60,000 bases of DNA from Liolophura sinensis (taxonomy: Eukaryota > Mollusca > Polyplacophora > Chitonida > Chitonidae). This document shows, piece by piece, positions 1 through 13,900 of the stretch. Below the pieces are notes generated by a model that searched no databases, was not told where the DNA came from, and was given only the letters and a program-made list of their open reading frames with translations. Within the stretch, counting starts at the first letter, position 1. Each line of letters starts with the position of its first letter. Position numbers and translations under genes: made by a program. The stretch spans positions 1,306,501 to 1,366,500 of the forward strand of contig NC_088306.1 in assembly GCF_032854445.1 (NCBI RefSeq), given 5' to 3'.

Positions 1-3000
1 AGCGGGTAGATAGTGTATCAGTTATTTAGGCATTGGACATGTATGTATAGAGTAGTACCTGCTGACAGGTATGAGCGGGTAGATAGTGTATCAGCTATTT
101 AGGCATTGGACATGTATGTATAGAGTAGTACCTGCTGACAGGTGTGAGCGGGTAGATAGTGTATCAGCTATTTAGGCATTGGACATGTATGTATAGAATA
201 GTACCTGCTGACAGGTATGAGCGGGTAGATAGTGTATCAACTATTTAGGCATTGGACTTCGGTATGCATGTATGTATAGAGTAGTACCTGCTGACAGGTA
301 TGAGCGGGTAGATAGTGTATCAACTGTTTAGACATTGGACTTCAGGATACATGTATGTATAGAGTAGTACCTGCTGACAGGTATGAGCGGGTAGATAGTG
401 TATCAACTATTTAGGCATTGGACTTCGGTATACATGTATGTATAGAGTAGTACCTGCTGACAGGTATGAGCGGGTAGATAGTGTATCAACTGTTTAGACA
501 TTGGACTTCAGGATACATGTATGTATAGAGTAGTACCTGCTGACAGGTATGAGCGGGTAGGTAGTGTATCAGTTATTTAGGCATTGGACATGTATGTATA
601 GAATAGTACCTGCTGACAGGTATGAGCGGGTAGATAGTGTATCAGCTATTTAGGCATTGGACTTCAGGATACATGTATGTATAGAATAGTACCTGCTGAC
701 AGGTATGAGCGGGTAGATAGTGTATCAACTATTTAGGCATTGGACATGTATGTATAGAGTAGTACCTGCTGACAGGTATGAGCGGTTAGATAGTGTATCA
801 GTTATTTAGGCATTGGACTTCGGTATACATGTATGTATAGAATAGTACCTGCTGACAGGTATGAGCGGGTAGATAGTGTATCAGCTATTTAGGCATTGGA
901 CATGTATGTATAGAGTAGTACCTGCTGACAGGTGTGAGCGGGTAGATAGTGTATCAGTTATTTAGACATTGGACTTCAGGATACATGTATGTATAGAGTA
1001 GTACCTGCTGACAGGTGTGAGCGGGTAGATAGTGTATCAGTTATATAGGCATTGGACTTCGGTATACATGTGTAGTAGTACCTGCTGACAGGTATGAGCG
1101 GGTAGATAGTGTATCAGTTATATAGGCATTGGACTTCGGTATACATGTATGTATAGAGTAGTACCTGCTGACAGGTATGAGTGGGTAGATAGTGTATCAA
1201 CTATTTAGGCATTGGACTTCGGTATACATGTATGTATAGAGTAGTACCTGCTGACAGGTATGAGCGGGTAGATAGTGTATCAGCTATTTAGGTATTGGAC
1301 TTCGGTATACATGAACCGGCCCGGATAGCACAGTTGGTAGAGCGTCCGCTTCGGGACCGGTAGATCCAGGATCAATCCTTGGTCGAGTCACACCTAAGAC
1401 TTTAAAAGAGGAAGTTGTAACTTCCTCACTTGGCGTTCAGCATGAAGGGGATAGTGCAACGACTGGTTGACCCGTATCAGTATAATGGCTCGGGCGGGGC
1501 GGCTTACTTGCCTTCGGTAAGTCGTCTCAGTGATGCAGCACTAAATAAAAGAGCGGTGGAAATCCGTCCTGCAACAAGGAGGCACATTACACGTGCATGC
1601 ACCCTAATGATTCCTTCGTCGTCATATGACTGAAAAATTGTTGAGTACGACGTTAAACCCCAAGCACTCACTCACTCGGTATACATGTATGTATAGAATA
1701 GTACCTGCTGACAGGTATGAGTGGGTAGATAGTGTATCAACTATTTAGGCATTGGACTTCGGTATACATGTATGTATAGAATAGTACCTGCTGACAGGTA
1801 TGAGCGGGTAGATAGTGTATCAGGCTATTTAGGTAGTGTATCAACTATTTAGGCATTGGACTTCGGTATACATGTATGTATAGAATAGTACCTGCTGACA
1901 GGTATGAGCAGGTAGATAGTGTATCAACTATTTTGGCATTGGACTTCGGTATACATGTATGTATAGAATAGTACCTGGTGAGAGGTATGAGCGGGTAGAT
2001 AGTGTATCAGCTATTTAGGCATTGGACTTCAGGATACATGTATGTATAGAGTAGTACCTGCTGACAGGTATGAGCGGGTAGATGGTGTATCAACTATTCA
2101 GGCATTGGACTTCAGGATACATGTATGTATAGAGTAGTACCTGCTGACAGGTATGAGTGGGTAGATAGTGTATCAACTATTTAGGCATTGGACTTCGGTA
2201 TACATGTATGTATAGAATAGTACCTGCTGACAGGTATGAGCGGGTAGATAGTGTATCAGGCTATTTAGGTAGTGTATCAACTATTTAGGCATTGGACTTC
2301 GGTATACATGTATGTATAGAATAGTACCTGCTGACAGGTATGAGCGGGTAGATAGTGTATCAGCTATTTAGGCATTGGACTTCAGGATACATGTATGTAT
2401 AGAATAGTACCTGCTGACAGGTGTGGGCGGTTAGTGTATCAGCTATTTAGGCATTGGACTTTAGGATACATGTATGTATAGAATAGTACCTGCTGACAGG
2501 TATGGGCGGTTAGATAGTGCATCAACTATTTAGGCATTGGACTTCAGGATACATGTATGTATAGAATAGTACCTGCTGACAGGTATGGGCGGTTAGATAG
2601 TGCATCAACTATTTAGGCATTGGACTTCAGGATACATGTATGTATAGAATAGTACCTGCTGACAGGTATGAGCGGTTAAATAGTGTATCAACTATTTAGG
2701 CATTGGACTTCGGTATACATGTATGTATAGAATAGTACCTGCTGACAGGTATGGGCGGTTAGATAGTGTATCAACTATTTAGGCATTGGACTTCAGGATA
2801 CATGTATGTATAGAATAGTACCTGCTGACAGGTATGAGCGGGTAGATAGTGTATCAACTATTCCGGCATTGGACTTCAGGATACATGTATGTATAGAATA
2901 GTACCTGCTGACAGGTATGGGCGGTTAGATAGTGCATCAACTATTTAGGCATTGGACTTCAGTATACATTTATGTATAGAATAGTACCTGCTGACAGGTA

Positions 3001-3860
3001 TGAGCGGGTAGATAGTGTATCAACTATTCAGGCATTGGACTTCAGGATACATGTATGTATAGAATAGTACCTGCTGACAGGTATGGGCGGTTAGATAGTG
3101 TATCAACTATTTAGGCATTGGACTTCGGTATACATGTATGTATAGAATAGTACCTGCTGACAGGTATGAGCTGGTGGATAGTGTATCAACTATTTAGGCA
3201 TTGGACTTTGGTATACATGTATGTATAGAATAGTACCTGCTGACAGGTATGAGCTGGTGGATAGTGTATCAACTATTTAGGCATTGGACTTCGGTATACA
3301 TGTATGTATAGAATAGTACCTGCTGACAGGTATGAGCGGGTAGATAGTGTATCAACTATTTAGGCATTGGACTTCAGGATACATGTATGTATAGAGTAGT
3401 GTATTTGCTGACAGGTATGAGCGGTTAGATAGTGTATCAACTATTTAGGCATTGGACTTCAGGATACATGTATGTATAGAAATAGTACCTGCTGACAGGT
3501 ATGAGCGGGTAGATAGTGTATCAACTATTTAGGCATTGGACTTCGGTATACATGTATGTATAGAATAGTACCTGCTGACAGGTAGGAGCGGTTAGATAGT
3601 GTATCAGCTATTTAGGCATTGGACTTCGGTATACATGTGTGTATAGAATAGTGCCTGCTGACAGGTATGAGTGGTTAAATAGTGTATCAACTATTTAGGC
3701 ATTGGACTTCGGTATACATGTATGTATAGAATAGTACCTGCTGACAGGTATGAACGGTTAGATAGTGTATCAACTATTTAGGCATTGGACTTCGGTATAC
3801 ATGTATGTATAGAATAGTGCCTGCTGACAGGTGTGAGCAGTTAGATAGTGTATCAGGGAG
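1..3860. repeat. Minisatellite array, 73- and ~83-bp units
   Basis: About 43 tandem units built on GGTAGATAGTGTATCA ... GCATTGGAC ... TACCTGCTGACAGG. Short units (73 bp) lack a 10-bp TTCGGTATAC or TTCAGGATAC insert that longer units carry. The array continues off the left edge and is interrupted at 1314-1675 by a SINE. Array ends pass into non-repeat DNA at about 3860. Confidence 0.97.
1314..1675 (+). mobile_element. SINE family A, full-length with target-site duplication
   Basis: tRNA-like head with box A (TAGCACAGTTGGTAGAGCG) and box B-like GATCCAGGATCAATCC, a ~250-bp body, and an end ACGTTAAACCCCAAGCACTC ACTCACTC. The 12-bp word TCGGTATACATG lies at both 1302-1313 and 1676-1687, as expected for a target-site duplication inside a minisatellite unit. 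Two more copies lie at 9068 and 27100. The head is too degenerate for a functional tRNA gene. Confidence 0.9.
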
Positions 3861-3979
3861 TCAGCTGTGGCTGAGTAGTTAAGGTGCATGCCTTTTTGCC
3901 ACAGGGTCACATGTCAAATTATATCATTTAGTTGATTTAAAATTAATTTTAAGAATTAAACTTTATGCATTATGCTAAC

Positions 3980-4165
3980 AGGTATGACCCGCTGGCTTCC
4001 TGTCCGGCCGGACGAGGGAAGGTCTGCCAGCAGCCTGCGGATGGTCGTGGGTTTCCACCGGGCTATGCCCGTTTTCCTCCCACCATGATTCTGGCCGCCG
4101 TCATATAAGTGAGTACTCTGAAAAAGAGTACGGTGTAAAACACCAATCAAATAAATGAATAGACA
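3980..4165 (+). mobile_element. SINE family B copy, 5'-truncated
   Basis: It has the family-B body (GGGAAGGTCTGCCAGCAGCC, ATGGTCGTGGGTTTCC) and tail GAGTACGGTGTAAAACACCA then ATCAAATAAATGAA. It lacks the tRNA-like head. Confidence 0.85.
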
Positions 4166-4205
4166 GGTATGATCCTGTATACATACAGTGCAGCATGCTA
4201 AGGGT

Positions 4206-4765
4206 ATAATGATGTGCATATAATGTGTAATGCTAGCAGGTGTGATGATGTGCATATAATGTGTAATGCTAGCAGGTATAATGATGTGCATATAATGTGT
4301 AATGCTAGCAGGTGTGATGATGTGCGTGTAATGTGTAATGCTAGCAGGTATGATGTGCATATAATGTGTAATGCTAGCAGGTGTGATGATGTGCATGTAA
4401 TGTGTAAGGCTAGCAGGTCTGATGTGCATGCAATGCTAGCAGGTATGATGATGTGTGTGTAATGTTTAATGCTATCAGGTATGATGATTTGCATGTAATG
4501 CTAGCAGGTATGATGTGCATATAATGTGTAATGCTAGCAGGTGTGATGATGTGCATATAATGTGTAATGCTAGCAGGTGTGATGATGTGCATATAATGTG
4601 TGATGCTAGCAGGTGTGATGATGTGTGTGTAATGTCTAATGCTAGCAGGTGTGATGATGTGCATATAATGTGTAATGCTAACAGGTATGATGATGTGTGT
4701 GTAATGTGTAATGCTGACATGTATGATGTGCGTATAGTGTGTAATGCTAACAGGTGTGATCGTCA
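4206..4765. repeat. Degenerate ~36-bp minisatellite
   Basis: About 15 units of the type TGATGATGTGCATATAATG + TGTAATGCTAGCAGG, 33-36 bp long with scattered substitutions. All open frames across it are repeat artefacts. Confidence 0.92.
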
Positions 4766-4769
4766 GGTA

Positions 4770-7700
4770 ATACGGCACATGGGGAGATCTGTGAAGGCAC
4801 TTAGCGTGGGAAAGATTCCAATCTGAGGATGTTCCCGTAGACCTGGCCTGTTTGTGAATACATCTGTCCTGCTTATCACCCAGCAGGATCTGTACACAGG
4901 CTCTTCTCCAGGAGCCCTGCTAGCTTTAATACACATGTATACATACGAAATCAATTAAGGTGAAATTCATAAAGTATCTTTGAATTGAAAGGTTGCTGAT
5001 GTTGTCTCTATTGAGGCTTTTAAGTTATAAACAGATGGTGAGCTATAGCTGTATAAAACTGTACAAAGCTGTATTTAGAACTATTTGGGGATTTTCAGTT
5101 TGTTCTGGATAAAGGCTAGATGAATCTACTGTCAAAACGAAGAGCTAAAGCATGGGGAGGAAATGAGGAACTCTTAAAACTGCCTCCTTGCCTCTAACAA
5201 AAAAACCCAAAGCTATGAACTCTTTTGTTTTTTTGTCTGTTTCGGCACTGTGGATGTCTGTGTGCTCATAAAACACATATCTGGAGAGTACGCAAGCACT
5301 GCAACGTCGCAGAAGAAAACGTGTTCTGCTTCGATTTGGACCTTTGTGTAGATCGTCTGCGAGTTTCCCATGGGCTGAAGAAAATTCAGAATTCTATCCT
5401 TGGTGATTTGAATTTGATTGAAAATCTATCTTCTTGATTAGATCATTTCTTGCTGATTTATTGTTCATTATTATTAAAATTTTATCCCAAACTCCAATGT
5501 TTCATTGGCAACAAATTTGAACGTGTTCATGTTAGAAACTTCGTAAGGTCCACAAGATGTGGGATGTGTAGGTAATGGATTGTGAGATACAGTTCAGAGG
5601 AAAAGGGATTTTATAATTTTTTATTTGTAGAGCTAAGACATTAAATCAGACAGATATGAAAATCAAGCGAGGCCAAAAGAAAAAACAAGAAAAAATGACC
5701 TTAAAGTTGCACATTTTCTTTATAATAAAATACAATGTACATGTATCATTTGACTGAATTAGACAAAAATAGTTATTTTTAAAATTATTTAAATTTGCAA
5801 GTAACTTGCTTACAAAAAGCCTTAAGTGTCATTGAAATATAGGAAACCCTGGAAAACTTTATAAGTGAAATGAACCGTGTTCTTTGTCCCCTAAGTCTTC
5901 ATATCCACCAATATATGTAAATTACAACCATGTGTGGTGTGGTGCAGGTCTGGTGTCAGACAGGATGTTACCATCTGGCTGTCTGTGCCCAGATAACACC
6001 TAGTTGTACATACCCTCCCCCACCTTAATACATGACTGAGTTACTACAGAACTGTCCTCTCCTAGCCTCTTCCTTCCCTCACTTCTGTGGCTGCTGCTCC
6101 TGGAAAAACCTGTCTGACCCAGTTTCTTCCTGGCTTTCTCTTTAAGCTTCAAGAAAAACTTTAGTTTGGAGCAGTCAGCAGTATTGTGGTGCTGTATCTG
6201 AAGGCTTGTCAGAGGAAAGTGAACTGGTTTTCAGTCCAGCTGATGCAGTGTACGTGTACATGCATATGTGTTTTAAGAGACGTGCAAGATTTGCTTACAT
6301 GTACATGTATGTCTCTATTTGTCCCTTTGCTCTCACTGATTTTGAGCGGATAATATTTTGGTAAGAAAAAGTGTATGTACTTTACTGTCAATAATGAATT
6401 TTTATTTATGTGCAACTTCTTGTTTGGTTACAGCAGATTTTGCGATTTTGAATTCTTTCTGTGATACATATACACATGTTGTGGAATAGTATTTTCTGTT
6501 GGTCATCCAACTAAACGTACTTGTAAACGTGAGGCGCGTTAAACAGCAATCAGATAAATAAATGTAAATGGAATTCAGCTTCATTTAATAGAAAAATAGA
6601 AACTTATGTTTGTGCATTAAACAAAGTACTGAATATACAGGTACATTTTCCAAACGACATCAAACTGTACACAGGCTGTTGTTGAATTCTAATGGATTCG
6701 TTTTCCTGATCTCAAGTATGAATGCAAACATACATGTGGACAGCAATAAACCAGTCAGATTGGCTTATAGCGTCACTTTGAACCACCGGCTTTACGCTCC
6801 TGATACCCACAACTGTGGAAGGGTGTTGGCTGTAAGTATGCATCACTACTTCGGAAAATACCAAATCTGCTTGTGTGAGGAAGGCGGCGATGTCCACGTG
6901 TGGGATGTAATGTTCTGCTGGTAGTAATTTTATGTAATCATCTGGATAAAGTGTAAACGGGAATTACTGGTCATGTTACCCCAGGGGAATGAATCTCTCT
7001 TTTTTTTTTTTTAAATCATTTAAATATTATGGGTATACTTGCACTAAAGCCGGCATATCCATATGTACATGTACGTACATACCAACATACCGGCGTACAT
7101 ACATACATACATGTATGGAAAATGGCTTGCATACCCTTTGAATTAAGAAAACAAAAAAAATTAGATTTGAATTCTCAGTGACATGGATGTAAAATCCACT
7201 TCTGTCTGTGTTACATTGGGGGAAGTCGTACAGCATGCTCTTGTTTTACCCTGAGAGACCTTGTATTAAGGTTGCGCTGTGAATTATTTTGCCATTGGGT
7301 CAATAATGTATTGTGTCCAGAACTAGGCCAAATCACATACATGTAATTTCACATGCGTTTTCACCAACCATTCACCTGTTTGTACAACAGTTTGTAGAGG
7401 AATGATTGCTTGGTGATAAACTTGTTCCTGTTAAAGGGAACTGGTCCTGTAGTTCGAGCCGAGTCACATCTGACAAAAGACAAAATTTGAAATGCAATTT
7501 TACAGCTTATTTTTTTTTTTAATTTTATTTTTAAATTAAAATTTCAACTTGCTGTTAGTTCGCTCTCCGGGTATACATGTACATGGGAAGGTCTGTCAGC
7601 AGGCTGTAGATGGTTGTGGGTTTAATGCTGAAGAAAACTTTAATTAACTTAAATAAAATAAAATTTTAACTGCCTTATAAATGTTATCTTGACAAATGTG

Positions 7701-7805
7701 TCCAAATTTCATGGAATACTGATCAAGCGCAAGTTAAGTAAAAAGATAAGCCAGGGACTGTAGGCATCAACTACTTCATCAGTCTTTGTGCCTTTGTATG
7801 TACAG
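4770..7805. other. AT-rich region without recognised exons
   Basis: No exon with a known domain was found on either strand. It may hold the missing 5' DP exon(s) or 5' UTR. Contents seen: CATGTACATGTA-type words (7060-7120), homopolymer runs, and a family-B SINE fragment at 7560-7665 (GGGAAGGTCTGTCAGCAGGC). Confidence 0.6.
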
Positions 7806-7900
7806 CGATCCAGATGGTTGCTCTGCCGATCACCAACTCCCCCGTCAAGCTCTCCCCTCAGACTCACATGGTGGGCAGGTCTGCCTCCTCAGGACAACAG
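7806..7900 (+). CDS. TFDP1: DP visible exon 1
   Basis: Acceptor TGTACAG before 7806 and donor GTAAGC after 7900. It enters with two bases completing a codon and leaves in phase 0. It encodes [16 protein letters not shown] and a [14 protein letters not shown] stretch, which sits where vertebrate DP1 has its poorly conserved segment before the DNA-binding domain. An ATG at 7814 could be the start if the upstream exon is untranslated. Confidence 0.7.
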
Positions 7901-10900
7901 GTAAGCCTCATGGAGTAGGGAAACAGAACTCTAAAACATCAAGCGTGGAAATATGCAGCAGGGCTAGGACAAAGTCCTTAATCAAATAGTATTTTGAGAG
8001 GGGTCAGCTGTTTGGTACAGGACAAATCTGCCATATAAATAACATTGGAACTTTCTGATTTTTTTCTTTCAGGTTGGGTGTGTATTTGTTACAACTGTCT
8101 AACCCATCAAAATTTCATCATTTCTTTTGTTTTCATGAATGTTACATAAAGTAAAATTTTCTTCTCACACACACACAAGAAGAGCCAAAATGTTTCAAAA
8201 TATTGGTTGCAGAGGCGATTGAAAAGTTTGAAGTATTAGGGTATGTTAAAATGTAGCGTGTATTTATTGGCAGAGGGTGGTGTCCCTTAGCAGCCATATG
8301 GGTATCCCCACCAGCCCCCGGGCACAGCTCATCCCCATGATAGACAGTGCTCAGTGGCAGCAGGCGAGGAAGAGACCCCCAGACCTAACCATAGAGGCCG
8401 ACTTCTCAGACGGGTAAGAACAGATGCACAGTCAGGAGCAGAGAGAGGCAATTACATGTATGCAGGCCTTAGAGTGTTTCTATGTTTTCCTATATTTGCA
8501 GAAAAATTACTATATTTCCTATACTTTTTACCAAAACCAGTTCAAAATTTACTGTCAACTTTTTTGCTGCTTTTAAACTTTGCCTGTACAAACTCCATGT
8601 GGACTACACCAGGAGCTTATGTCATACCCATGACATTTGTATCAAACAACAGTTCTAGCAAATGAAAGCAATATTTCTATGATAATAGCACTACTCTAAT
8701 CTTATCTTTATGTAACAGTTTCTAACATGTGGAGAATAGAACATTTCAAGAGTATTTTCATTAATGCATGTGATGATGCTTTCTTAATAAATTGTGACCC
8801 AAATTCAACTTACAAATTGGACAGTGTCTGTCTATTCGGTGTTAGGTTAATGTAAAGGGCGGCATCGCATTCATGTAAAGCATAAAGGTGTGAGGGAGAT
8901 ACTCCATTGGTGATCGTATAGGTGTGTGTTAATTACTGAAAATGTTAAGCAATGTTAATCACCTGTATATGTTAAGGGTGGCATCTCATAAAGTACTACA
9001 TACATACATGTAGGCACATACACTGTATATTAAGATCAGGTTTTCACATACATGTACTTTGGGAAGTGGTAGATCCAGGGTTAATCCTTGATCAGGTCAC
9101 ACCTAAGACCTTAAAAAGAGGAAGTTGTAGCTTCCTCCATTGGCATTCAGCATGAAGGGGATAGTGCAATGACTGGTTGGCCCGTGCCAGTATAATGGCT
9201 CGGGCGGGGTGATTTACTTGCCTGCTGTAAGTTGTCTCAGTGAAGCAGCATGAGATAAAAGAGCGGTGGAAATCCATCCTGCAACAGGGAGGCACATTTC
9301 ACATACATGCACTCGAAGGACTCTAAGGACTCCTTTGTCGTCATATGACTGAAAAATTGTTAAGTACAACGTTAAATCCCAATGACTAGATGTCATCTAT
9401 GATTTCTGTCATGCCAGTTAATTAAAATCAGTAATAAAAGTAATGGTTTAATTGGTTAATGTGTATTCTATGTATAACTGTATTCTCATTTTTCCTGCAC
9501 TGAGCCCAAATTTGTCAAAGGACATGAGTGATCTGTCCTTGACGCCTTGTAGTGTAAGTTGCCAAATTCATGACCTTGTCCCCATTGTGCCTCATTTGTT
9601 TATGGGATTTTTGTGCCACACTCAAGGATCCTTTAAATCCTTTATGAGACATCCTTAAAAAAGTCACGGTAGTAAAATAGGGTAGGCTGGCAGGGAATTT
9701 TTGATGGCAAAATGAAGTTGGGGTGGGGGTGGTAGGTGTACTGGAATCACTGTTTGATTTTGTCCATGCATCTCCTCCAAAACTACTGCACTGATTTGAT
9801 GAAACTTACCATACATACTTCTGCATGGTTAAGTGTAATGGCAGTCGGATTAATTGTTGTCAGAAATTCTCCCATTTAGAACTTTGCTTACTGCTGATGC
9901 CTTGCCTCGTATTCAGATTTTGTCTGTGCAACTCTTGTTGAAGTACTGAACCTATTTCCACGAAACTTTGCATACATCTTCCTTATCAACTCAACTTTTC
10001 AGAAAAAATAAAATAAAATCCTGTTAAAAACCAAATAAATTTTATTTGTAGAGCTCACTCCTTTTTTAGGCCACAAAACAATATAAAGGTTTGAACTGTA
10101 TGTGAGCCGTTCCCACTTCAGGATGGTTGAACTACATCATTCAGTGGATTACACAGCTGTGTGTTCCTCCATTATTGGTGCGCATATCAGCATGTCAGAT
10201 AATTCACAAACTTGTCAAAGTTCTGTGGTTGACCGGTTTCATTCACACATAAAATTGACCAGTCCACCATTGTATAATTGAAAAATCTGTGAGTTTGTAA
10301 TTTAATAACAATCAAATAAATTATATCATCCATAGATCTCAGAATTATGTCTGGACTTTCTTATATGTAAATGTACCTATATTTTGAGGGAAAACCTCCT
10401 ATATTTCCCCTACATATTTGCTGAGAGGCCCTCTGAGGACTGTGTATGGTTAAACAACTTTGAGTAAATGACCTAAAATTTAAAGCCCCTAAAAGTGCAT
10501 GTTTTAGAGGCCGTTAATTGTCATAAAATTTTACTCCTGGGGTGCACTGAGACTTTCCAGTTGCATATCATTTGAGCTTCCAAATAAACCCCAAACACCT
10601 TTCTTAGATCAATAGAACTCTTGGAATCTTGCAAAATATGCAACAAAATTTTAGATCATGTAGCTCTAAAAGGGAGCTGTGACAGAGTGTTATTGAGTAT
10701 GGTCCTTAGTAATGATAAAAGAATAAATGCCATTTTCTGTTTTGTAGTAATTTGTGGGGTACATTGAATAACTTTGGGTTGACGGTATTGTCTATATCAC
10801 TGTGCAAGGAATAATTTGTAAGGTAGTACTGTGGCAGTATAACGTGTGAAAATTTTAAATAGTAATAGAGTGCAAAATGTAATATTTTAAGTAGTTGACA

Positions 10901-13900
10901 GAGACTTGTTAGAAGGTTTCCATGGGATTGCATTTTCTATTTGAAAGCCTGGTTGTCCAGAGAGTTGATGTCAAAATTATCATTTTCAGAAAACGTGGGA
11001 AAAAGGGTGAGAAAGGGGGCAAAGGCTTGCGGCACTTCTCCATGAAGGTGTGCGAAAAGGTACAGAAGAAGGGTGTGACATCGTATAACGAAGTGGCTGA
11101 TGAGTTAGTGGCCGAATTCAGCGACCCAAGGAATTTAAGTTCTCCCACAGATCAGGTGAGTTTGGACATACATCTGGACAGGCCTCCCGGGAAACAATAG
11201 GGAGTGCTGTGAACATCAGTTACTGTTAGGCTGTAACATTGTTAACATGTTTTAGTCATTGTTGATATTTTTCCATACAAATTCCTCAACTTTTTTTGCA
11301 TATGAAATTTTCAGTGCAATTTATGCATATTTGTAAATTGATTTTGGAGACAAAACTACATTGGTTGGATTGGCCTTTTTCAGGACTTCACAAAAGCATA
11401 ATTTTTTCAGTCTACACAGAATGATGCCTTCAGAATATGCTTGAATAAACACCTTGCAAACATGCGAAAAGGTTGAAGAATTGCAGTTATGGCCATTGCC
11501 TTTTAATCGCTTGGACACAAGAATGGCTTAATTTAGTCTCTGAGTCAGAAAGAGGATAATCAGTGATTGATAGCGCACATAGGGCTGTTGAAAAGTTGTT
11601 TAAAAATGTTGAGGTGAAGCTATGTGGAGTACGTTGAGTGGGGGACGGTCACTATTTCACAGGTTGGAATGTTTCCTGTGAAGAGCTACAAGGCTAGTTT
11701 ATTCTGAAGGTCAGTGTGAAAGTTAGCAAATGGTCACCCATAACCAGTGAAATTTGGCATCTTGTCAACTTACCTCCTAGTTTTATTATGTAAATGGTTA
11801 AATGGTAGCAAATTACAAACTCCAGTGGCCTCTGAGGCCGAGGTGGTTAGTGTGCCAGGGATGGCGTAATGACCTAAGAGTCTCTCATCAGTGCGTTCGC
11901 TGTGAGTTCAAGTCCAGCTCATGCTGACTTCGTTACAGGCCGTATGTGGGAAGGTCTGCCAACAACCTGCAGATGGTCGTGGCTTCCTGGGAAATGTCCT
12001 TGAGTACAGCGTAAAACACCAAACAAATAAGTAGATAAAAACAGTCTCACTAGCAAGATCATGTCAGAATTAGCTTCAGACAAAAAATGTGATCGGTTGC
12101 AAATGTCTGTTTCCAAAGAGGCATGGTTTTCTTTTTCCTTGTTTTTCAGGCATATGATCAGAAAAACATTCGCAGGCGAGTGTATGACGCGTTGAACGTG
12201 CTAATGGCCATGAACATTATATCAAAAGAAAAGAAGGAAATACGCTGGATAGGGCTGCCTACAAATTCTGCTCAGGAGTGCCAAAACCTGGAGGTAAGCT
12301 GGAAATGAGGGAGTTGGAATTGTCTGCCACCTGTTAGTTAATACTGTATTGCCGAAGCTTGCTAGTATGGTTTGACGGCATTTTACAGAATAAAGTGACT
12401 TGTAGGTACACGGAGTACAGAGACCCAAGTGTTTGTATGCATAAAATGAAAGCAGTGTTTACCCAAACTTTCCAGTGCTTGTGCAGCTGAGGTGGCTCCA
12501 TGACACCCTGTGACGGTCACCGCAGTATATAATTTGCTGATGACCAGTTGCCTCTTTACTAATCTGCTGTGAAGCATCACATGTTTAAGTTCATTTAGTA
12601 GCACGTCAAAGGTCAGTGGTTTAAGCCACGTACTCCAGTTTCTCTTGCCCTTAAAACTGACTCATCGTATAAATGACTCCTGCTGAGCAACACTCAGATA
12701 AGTCAGTGTAGGTAAGTTTGTAACGAGGAATTCTTAGGGGCTGTTACTTACTGGTTACTACTGTATTGCCAAAGCTTCTGTTATGGCTTGATTGCATCTT
12801 ACAGAAAACGGAATATTGGTACAGTTTTGAAAAGGTTACATGCATAAACTGAAGGTGTTTAGAATGGCAAACTTTCTGTTCTCTTACTGTTGAACTGGTG
12901 TGAATTCCAGGTGGAAAAACAGAGGAAGTTGGAGAAAATAAAGCACAAAACACAGCAGCTGCAGGAGTTAATTTTACAGGTCAGTTCTAATCAAATCACC
13001 TTAAAACAGACATTGTCGTGGTGTTTTATGTTAAACATAACATTTGTGTTGCCTGTTTACTTAGTAATTCCTCCTGTATGATGTGCCTGTTTGCTGAGTA
13101 ATTCCTCATGTATGATGTGCCTGTTTGCTGAGTAATTCCTTATGTATGATGTGCCCGTTTGCTGAGAAATTCCTCATGTATGATGTGCCCGTTTGCTTAG
13201 TCGGTCCTCCTGTATGATGTGCCCGTTTGCTTGGTCCTCCCTCCTGTATGATGTGCCCGTTTGCTTGGTCCTCTCTCCTATATGATGTGCCTGTTTGCTG
13301 AGTAATTCCTCATGTATGATGTGCCCGTTTGCTTGGTCCTCTCTCCTATATGATGTGCCCGTTTGCTGAGTAATTCCTCCTGTATGATGTGCCCGTTTGC
13401 TGAGTAATTCCTCATGTATGATGTGCCTGTTTGCTGAGTAATTCCTTATGTATGATGTGCCTGTTTGCTGAGTAATTCCTTATGTATGATGTGCCTGTTT
13501 GCTGAGTAATTCCTTATGTATGATGTGCCCGTTTGCTTAGTCGGTCCTCCTGTATGATGTGCGCGTTTGCTTGGTGCTCTCTCCTGTATGATGTGCCCGT
13601 TTGCTTGGTCCTCTCTCCTGTATGATGTGCCCGTTTGCTTGGTCCTCCCTCCTGTATGATGTGCCCGTTTGCTTTGTCCTTCCTCATGTATGATGTATCC
13701 GTTTGCTTGGTCCTCTCTCCTGTATGATGTGCCCGTTTGCTTAGTCCTTCCTCCTGTATGATGTGCCCGTTTGCTGAGAAATTCCTCATGTATGATGTGC
13801 CCGTTTGCTTAGTCGGTCCTCCTGTATGATGTGCCCGTTTGCTTGGTCCTCCCTCCTGTATGATGTGCCCGTTTGCTTGGTCCTCTCTCCTATATGATGT

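Noticed and set aside
1314-1400. tRNA gene at the start of the family-A SINE
   Set aside because: Box A and box B are recognisable, but the stems do not pair well and the sequence continues into a SINE body repeated elsewhere, so it is a tRNA-derived head, not a tRNA gene.
1-4765. CRISPR array as an explanation of the regularly spaced repeats
   Set aside because: Units are contiguous minisatellite repeats without unique spacers, in an animal genome.
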